DNA of 11,058 bases from DASSWB01 sp035705495 (GTDB taxonomy: Bacteria > Bacteroidota > Bacteroidia > Flavobacteriales > Flavobacteriaceae): the NCBI GenBank assembly GCA_035705495.1, contig DASSWB010000028.1, forward strand, positions 1 through 11,058, read 5' to 3'. Below, piece after piece: positions 8,158-11,058 of this stretch. Under the pieces are notes generated by a model that was not told the DNA's origin, did no database searches, and was given only the letters and a program-made list of their open reading frames with translations. How positions within the stretch are numbered: the first letter of the stretch is position 1; each line of letters begins with the position of its first letter. The translations under genes and the position numbers were made by a program.

Positions 8158-8198
8158 ACACACCCTGGGACGCTGATCTTACGGGTAGCGTGGTGTGT
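8158..8198 (-). ncRNA. Candidate structured RNA in the Abi leader (AbiF-RNA-like hypothesis)
   Basis: On the minus strand, acacacc (from 8198) pairs with ggtgtgt (ending at 8158), 7 bp. Directly inside, acgct pairs with agcgt, 5 bp, with a 5-nt bulge (cccag) on the 3' side and a 12-nt loop (acccgtaagatc). This GC-rich element stands out in an AT-rich leader, begins a few bases after the likely transcription start given by the -7 box at 8209-8216, and is followed by U-rich sequence (cttttgcttt). It lies 52 bp before the Abi start codon. Structured RNAs upstream of Abi_2 genes have been described from comparative searches (the AbiF RNA motif); I could not compare this sequence with that model. 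It could also be a simple leader hairpin or attenuator. Confidence 0.5.
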
Positions 8199-8208
8199 AC
8201 TGTTGCTG

Positions 8209-8216
8209 CAAACGTA
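8209..8216 (-). promoter_or_regulatory. -7 box for the Abi leader RNA and Abi-hsdR transcript
   Basis: The minus-strand sequence TACGTTTG matches the Bacteroidota -7 consensus TAnnTTTG exactly. Transcription would start about 8203-8200, immediately before the hairpin at 8158-8198. A clear -33 TTG was not found. A near-palindrome (ataccatatagtat, 8225-8238, 12 of 14 symmetric) sits just upstream and could be an operator. Confidence 0.5.
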
Positions 8217-8318
8217 CAACATTTATACCATATAGTATCGATTAGTGTCATAAATTATCGTTTTTTAACGTTTTGTATTGATTTATATCTTCTTCGTTCA
8301 TTCTACAGTTACTTACTG

Positions 8319-8395
8319 GTTACATCTAAAAAACCCTTGTTTTACTGAGGTTTTACAGTTATTAAAACAAACTTAGTTACATCCCGTGTTACATC
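8319..8395. repeat. Three gttacatc repeats upstream of the Abi promoter
   Basis: gttacatc occurs at 8319-8326, 8376-8383 and 8388-8395, the last two 12 bp apart. Similar ttacagtta/tacagttac strings lie nearby (8303-8313, 8352-8361). They may be regulator-binding sites; no function is evident. Confidence 0.3.
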
Positions 8396-8397
8396 GT

Positions 8398-8578
8398 TTA
8401 TAGTTTTATACGAACTTCTGCTGCAACAAGCCTTTTGTTTAGTTGGGCAATTTGCTCTTTTAGGGTATATGATTTTAGATTATTTAATAAAGCAGCTTTA
8501 TCCGGAATGCTAACTTTAACGTGTCCCTATGATTGAAAGCTGCTCTATTAATTGCTTTTCTAATATTAGTTGATTAAA
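8398..8578 (-). pseudogene. Hybrid relic: hsdR N-terminus joined to an Abi N-terminal fragment
   Basis: Read on the minus strand, 8578-8524 gives FNQLILEKQLIEQLSIIG, aligning with the HsdR start ATQSEQILENKLVEQLQSLG. A +1 frameshift at about 8522 then gives HVKVSIPDKAALLNNLKS (frame 8523-8398), aligning with YGKVAIPNEEALLANLKT. Without a break in frame it continues YTLKEQIAQLNKR, which matches the Abi N-terminus FTLKEQIAQLQKR, then runs to a stop at 8398. The Abi-like piece is nearly identical in DNA to the intact gene, while the hsdR-like piece is well diverged, so the two parts probably have different ages. There is no start codon and the frame is broken, so it should make no useful protein. 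It fills most of the gap between the recombinase and the Abi promoter. Confidence 0.75.
8441..8471. repeat. Direct repeat copy 2 (inside the hybrid relic)
   Basis: This is the second copy of the 31-bp repeat, 381 bp from copy 1 and in the same orientation. Recombination between the copies would delete the Abi promoter and the hairpin RNA region and join the relic to the Abi gene. Confidence 0.9.
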
Positions 8579-8597
8579 AAGCTAAAAATACTAATTA

Positions 8598-9524
8598 TCA
8601 TTTCAATGAGCGATACATTTGATCAATAGCTTTTTTCTTCTGTTCTATATTGGGGTGAACATATAGGTTTAATGTTGTACTAATATTAGAATGCCCTAAT
8701 AATACGCTTACCGTTTTGTAATCGCATTTACTTTCAATACACCTAGTGGCAAAACTATGTCTAAGCCCGTGGAATTTTAAATTCGGCATCCCTATTTCTT
8801 TCATAAACTCCTTGTAGTAATTCCGGTAAGTTCTGGGTTCTGTAGGTTTTGCCTCGTTGGTAAGCACGAAAAAAGAATTGTTCACTATTTTTTTGATGGG
8901 TTTCAACATCCTCAATAAATCACGGCTCATCGGGATTTCACGAAAGGAATTTTTGGTTTTGGGAACATCGATAATCAGTTCTGTTTTGCGTACATTTTTT
9001 TCGATGGTATAAATACGTTGAATGGTTTTGCTCACGCGGACAATCCCCATATCCGTGTCCATGTCTTCCCAAGTAAGTGCGCAGACTTCCCCTATGCGCA
9101 AACCTGTTGCCAAACACAAATAAACCCCGAGATTGCGAAAAGTGAAATGTTCTTGAATGTGTTTCATCAACTTTTTTTGGTGGGCGCGGCTTAACACTTC
9201 TATGTGCTGTTTTTCCCGGTCGGTGGGAAAGCGGATTTCAAAGGGTTCATAGGTTAGATGCTTGTGTTTTGCGCCGAATTTGAGCAACATTTTCAGGACA
9301 ATCAAAATATCTTTTATGGTTTTTTGGCTCAAGCCTTCTTCCAGTTTTTGGAACACAAAAGCCTGTACTTCTGCTTCTTCCAATCGGTGTTTTGAGCCAA
9401 ATACCGGTAACAAATGGTTTTCCACCAACAGCACATAGGCCGAAATGGTTGATTTTTTCACGTATTGTTTTTTGTCTGTTTGCCAAAGTTGGGCGACTTC
9501 CGAAATGTTTTTTTGTTTGTTCAT
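8598..9524 (-). CDS. Tyrosine recombinase, probable hsdS invertase
   Basis: This 308-residue phage-integrase-type tyrosine recombinase starts at MNKQKNIS (ATG at 9522-9524). An earlier in-frame TTG at 9551 is less likely. The N-terminal SAM-like domain (about 8-95) contains KKSTISAYVLLVENHLLPVFG and SQKTIKDILIVLKMLL. The catalytic domain has Arg143 (TGLRIGEV), Lys in PKTKNSFREIP (about 191), His252 and Arg255 (FHGLRHSFAT), His278 (LLGHSN) and Tyr288 (LNLYVH), so all catalytic residues are present. It lacks the arm-binding domain seen in the island integrase. It starts 125 bp from the inverted hsdS, divergently oriented. Recombinases in such positions invert hsdS segments in other phase-variable type I systems; that role is inferred from context. 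It could instead be a relic of another mobile element. Confidence 0.88.
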   Translation of the reverse strand: MNKQKNISEVAQLWQTDKKQYVKKSTISAYVLLVENHLLPVFGSKHRLEEAEVQAFVFQKLEEGLSQKTIKDILIVLKMLLKFGAKHKHLTYEPFEIRFPTDREKQHIEVLSRAHQKKLMKHIQEHFTFRNLGVYLCLATGLRIGEVCALTWEDMDTDMGIVRVSKTIQRIYTIEKNVRKTELIIDVPKTKNSFREIPMSRDLLRMLKPIKKIVNNSFFVLTNEAKPTEPRTYRNYYKEFMKEIGMPNLKFHGLRHSFATRCIESKCDYKTVSVLLGHSNISTTLNLYVHPNIEQKKKAIDQMYRSLK

Positions 9525-9542
9525 TTTTTTGATTTTGAATTT

Positions 9543-9658
9543 AAATCTCAAAGAAAAGCATTGAAATTGTTTCTTCTCTAAATTGAATAGAGGAAAAAAT
9601 CACTCTATAGGGGGCACTAGAAGAAGTTTTTTCAATCGGCGTCCCCAATTTGAGATTT
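9543..9658. repeat. 10-bp inverted repeat across the recombinase-hsdS gap
   Basis: aaatctcaaa (9543-9552) and tttgagattt (9649-9658) are perfect inverted copies. The right copy lies in the conserved PNLRFPGF coding start of hsdS. The gap also holds the small palindrome ctcta-aattgaa-tagag (9576-9592). Either could be a recombinase-binding site. The arms are short, so chance is possible. Confidence 0.4.
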
Positions 9659-10819
9659 CCGGGGTTTGAGACAGCTTGGGAAAAAAAATCTGTTGGTAAA
9701 GTAATATCTATAAAATCTGATAAATATAATCCTGATACTGATGAATCTGAATTCTCTTGCATAGAATTGGAAAGTTTATCTCAAGGAACAGGAGAATTAC
9801 TTTTAACATTCAGTTCTAAAAATCAAAAAAGCACTAAAAATGTATTTAATTCAGGAGATGTGTTATTTGGAAAATTACGTCCTTATTTAAGAAAATTTTA
9901 TCTTGTCGATTTCAAGGGTGTCTGTTCTTCAGAGATATGGGTTATGAACAGCACTGTTTTTAATCCTTTATATCTATATGCCTATGTACAATCAAATCGT
10001 TTTTTATCATTAACAGAAATAACAAGTGGTTCTAAAATGCCAAGAGCCGATTGGAATTTAATTTCAGCATCAGTTATTCGTTATCCCAAAGAATTTAAAG
10101 AGAGAGAAAAAATAGGTGATTTATTTCGACTAGTAAATGAAAGAATCCACACTCAAAGCCAAATAATAAAAAATCTTCAATCCTTAATGCTTGGTCTAAG
10201 ACAAAGGATTTTTTCACAACAATTACGGTTTAAAGATGACGAGGAAAATGAATTTCCTGAATGGACAAAAGTTCGATTAGACAACTTAACTAGCAAAACA
10301 GATAAAAAGAATAAACAAAATATTCAATACCCCATTTATTCGATTAACAACAAAGAAGGTTTCTTGCCTCAAAGTGAACAATTTGAAGGAATGGACAGTA
10401 ATGAGAGAGGCTATGATATCAGTCTGTACAAAGTAATCAATAAAAATACTTTCGCTTACAACCCGGCACGGATTAATGTGGGGTCTATTGGTTATAGTGG
10501 AGATTTAGAGAACATTATTATTAGTTCTCTTTATGTATGTTTTAAAACTAAAGATTTATTAGAAGATAAATATTTGAGGCAATACTTAAATACTTTTCAA
10601 TTCAACAAAGATGTATTGCGATATAGCGAAGGAGGTGTCAGGCAATATCTGTTTTTTGAAAATTTTTCCAAGATCAAAATTCCTTTGCCTGCTATTAAGG
10701 AACAAACCAAAATTGCAAATTTTCTTTCTGCTTTGGATGAAAAAATGGAAAGGGAAAAAGAAATTTTAGCGCAATATAGGCAGCAAAAAAAGTACTTGTT
10801 GCATAATGTTTTCATATAA
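9611..10819 (+). CDS. hsdS: HsdS specificity subunit, inverted and lacking an ATG (likely silent cassette)
   Basis: This is an almost complete type I specificity subunit, which would set the DNA target of the complex. The frame is open from the stop at 9608-9610 and reads GALEEVFSIGVPNLRFPGF; the only nearby start is a TTG at 9650 (389 residues from there). VPNLRFPGFETAWEKKSVG is the usual HsdS beginning, normally preceded by an ATG that is absent here. Domains from the TTG: TRD1 about 1-148 (GDVLFGKLRPYLRKFYLV), central helix 150-192, TRD2 about 200-348 (NTFAYNPARINVGSIG), C-terminal helix 349-389 (KEQTKIANFLSALDEKM... QQKKYLLHNVFI). It is intact otherwise. It faces the opposite way to the rest of the operon and meets the other hsdS tail to tail. 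It is more AT-rich than the neighbouring recombinase. Confidence 0.88.
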   Translation, partial: GALEEVFSIGVPNLRFPGFETAWEKKSVGKVISIKSDKYNPDTDESEFSCIELESLSQGTGELLLTFSSKNQKSTKNVFNSGDVLFGKLRPYLRKFYLVDFKGVCSSEIWVMNSTVFNPLYLYAYVQSNRFLSLTEITSGSKMPRADWNLISASVIRYPKEFKEREKIGDLFRLVNERIHTQSQIIKNLQSLMLGLRQRIFSQQLRFKDDEENEFPEWTKVRLDNLTSKTDKKNKQNIQYPIYSINNKEGFLPQSEQFEGMDSNERGYDISLYKVINKNTFAYNPARINVGSIGYSGDLENIIISSLYVCFKTKDLLEDKYLRQYLNTFQFNKDVLRYSEGGVRQYLFFENFSKIKIPLPAIKEQTKIANFLSALDEKMEREKEILAQYRQQKKYLLHNVFI

Positions 10820-10849
10820 ACAAGTTCTGCAAAAAGTACTTTTTTTGCT
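10782..10849. repeat. 16-bp inverted repeat spanning the two hsdS 3' ends
   Basis: agcaaaaaaagtactt (10782-10797) and its exact complement (10834-10849) face each other across a 36-bp centre that also shows partial symmetry. Both arms encode the same peptide, QKKY, near each hsdS C-terminus. The two stop codons (TAA 10817-10819 on +, TGA at 10812-10814 on -) lie in the centre. It could act as a homology patch for inversion, a recombinase site or a bidirectional terminator hairpin. Confidence 0.75.
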
Positions 10850-11058
10850 CCATTAATGCATTCAAAAGTTTTATTTCAAGGTCAATTTTCTTATCAATGG
10901 CTGACAAGGTTGAAGCAATTTTTTGTTGTTCTCTTTTTGAAATTGGCAGTATTATCTTCTTCGATAAAAACGTTTTGTTAGTTATATTGATTGTATTCTT
11001 TGCCCCTTTTTGTATAATTGAACTCAAATAATTAGAAGTATTAATCGGAGATTCAAAA
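10812..11058 (-). CDS. hsdS: HsdS specificity subunit, C-terminal fragment cut by the window end (likely expressed copy)
   Basis: The minus-strand frame is open to the window edge (FESPINTSNYLSSIIQKG...), so the TTG at 11027 is not a real start. The 81 visible residues are the end of TRD2 (NTINITNKTFLSKKIILP) and the conserved C-terminal helix (SKREQQKIASTLSAIDKKIDLEIKLLNALMEQKKYFLQNLFI). This matches the tail of the + strand hsdS in pattern (EQTKIANFLSALDEKM... QQKKYLLHNVFI) but differs in most residues. Its direction agrees with hsdR and the recombinase, so it is probably the copy joined to hsdM and a promoter beyond the right edge. Its N-terminal half and status cannot be judged here. Confidence 0.85.
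   Translation of the reverse strand, partial: FESPINTSNYLSSIIQKGAKNTINITNKTFLSKKIILPISKREQQKIASTLSAIDKKIDLEIKLLNALMEQKKYFLQNLFI

Noticed and set aside
8107..8163. N-terminal extension of the Abi protein from an ATG at 8163
   Set aside because: The 19 extra residues are Cys/Phe/Pro-rich and unlike the family, and they lie across the hairpin and promoter-proximal leader. The ATG at 8106 gives the normal family start.
8121..8348. Plus-strand frame of 75 codons over the Abi leader
   Set aside because: No similarity to a known protein is recognised, and the hairpin, -7 box and repeats explain the sequence better on the minus strand.
9541..9762. Minus-strand reading frame of 73 codons overlapping the start of the inverted hsdS
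   Set aside because: It overlaps the well-supported hsdS frame antisense, has no recognised motif and no leader; it is best seen as a shadow of hsdS and the gap.

Overview
The window looks like chromosomal DNA of a Flavobacteriia-type Bacteroidota. The evidence is an OmpP1/FadL-type outer-membrane protein, a DUF4199-type membrane protein, A-rich leaders without strong Shine-Dalgarno sequences, AT-rich DNA, and a Bacteroidota-type -7 box (TAnnTTTG) in one regulatory region. No species can be named from the sequence alone.

Layout. Positions 1-2555 are housekeeping-like: the 3' part of a FadL-family porin gene, a thioredoxin-fold lipoprotein, and a four-helix DUF4199 protein, each on the + strand, with hairpin terminators after the second and third. 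Around 2619-2702 are a near-perfect palindrome and a 17-nt string that reads like the 3' end of a tRNA on the minus strand. Immediately beyond is a complete tyrosine integrase (2875-4143). I read this as the left edge of an integrated genomic island.

The island part visible here is a defence locus. On the minus strand, read from right to left, it contains the 3' end of an hsdS gene (cut by the window end), a small tyrosine recombinase, a degraded fragment with chimeric similarity to hsdR and an Abi gene, a candidate structured RNA with its promoter, an Abi_2-family gene (HEPN-type Rx4H motif), and a full hsdR (type I restriction subunit). The Abi and hsdR genes are 4 nt apart. Between the recombinase and the truncated hsdS lies a second, nearly complete hsdS in the opposite orientation. 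It is open upstream to a stop codon but has no ATG, as expected of a silent specificity cassette. The two hsdS genes meet tail to tail and overlap by 8 bp inside a 16-bp perfect inverted repeat.

How it fits together. HsdR cuts DNA, HsdS sets the target sequence, and HsdM methylates. hsdM is not in the window and is expected just past the right edge on the minus strand. The recombinase plus inverted hsdS copies suggest phase-variable specificity by DNA inversion, a known type of arrangement. The less ordinary parts are the Abi gene placed between the recombinase and hsdR and apparently co-transcribed with hsdR, the hairpin RNA candidate in its leader, and the hsdR/Abi hybrid relic upstream, which records past rearrangement at this spot.
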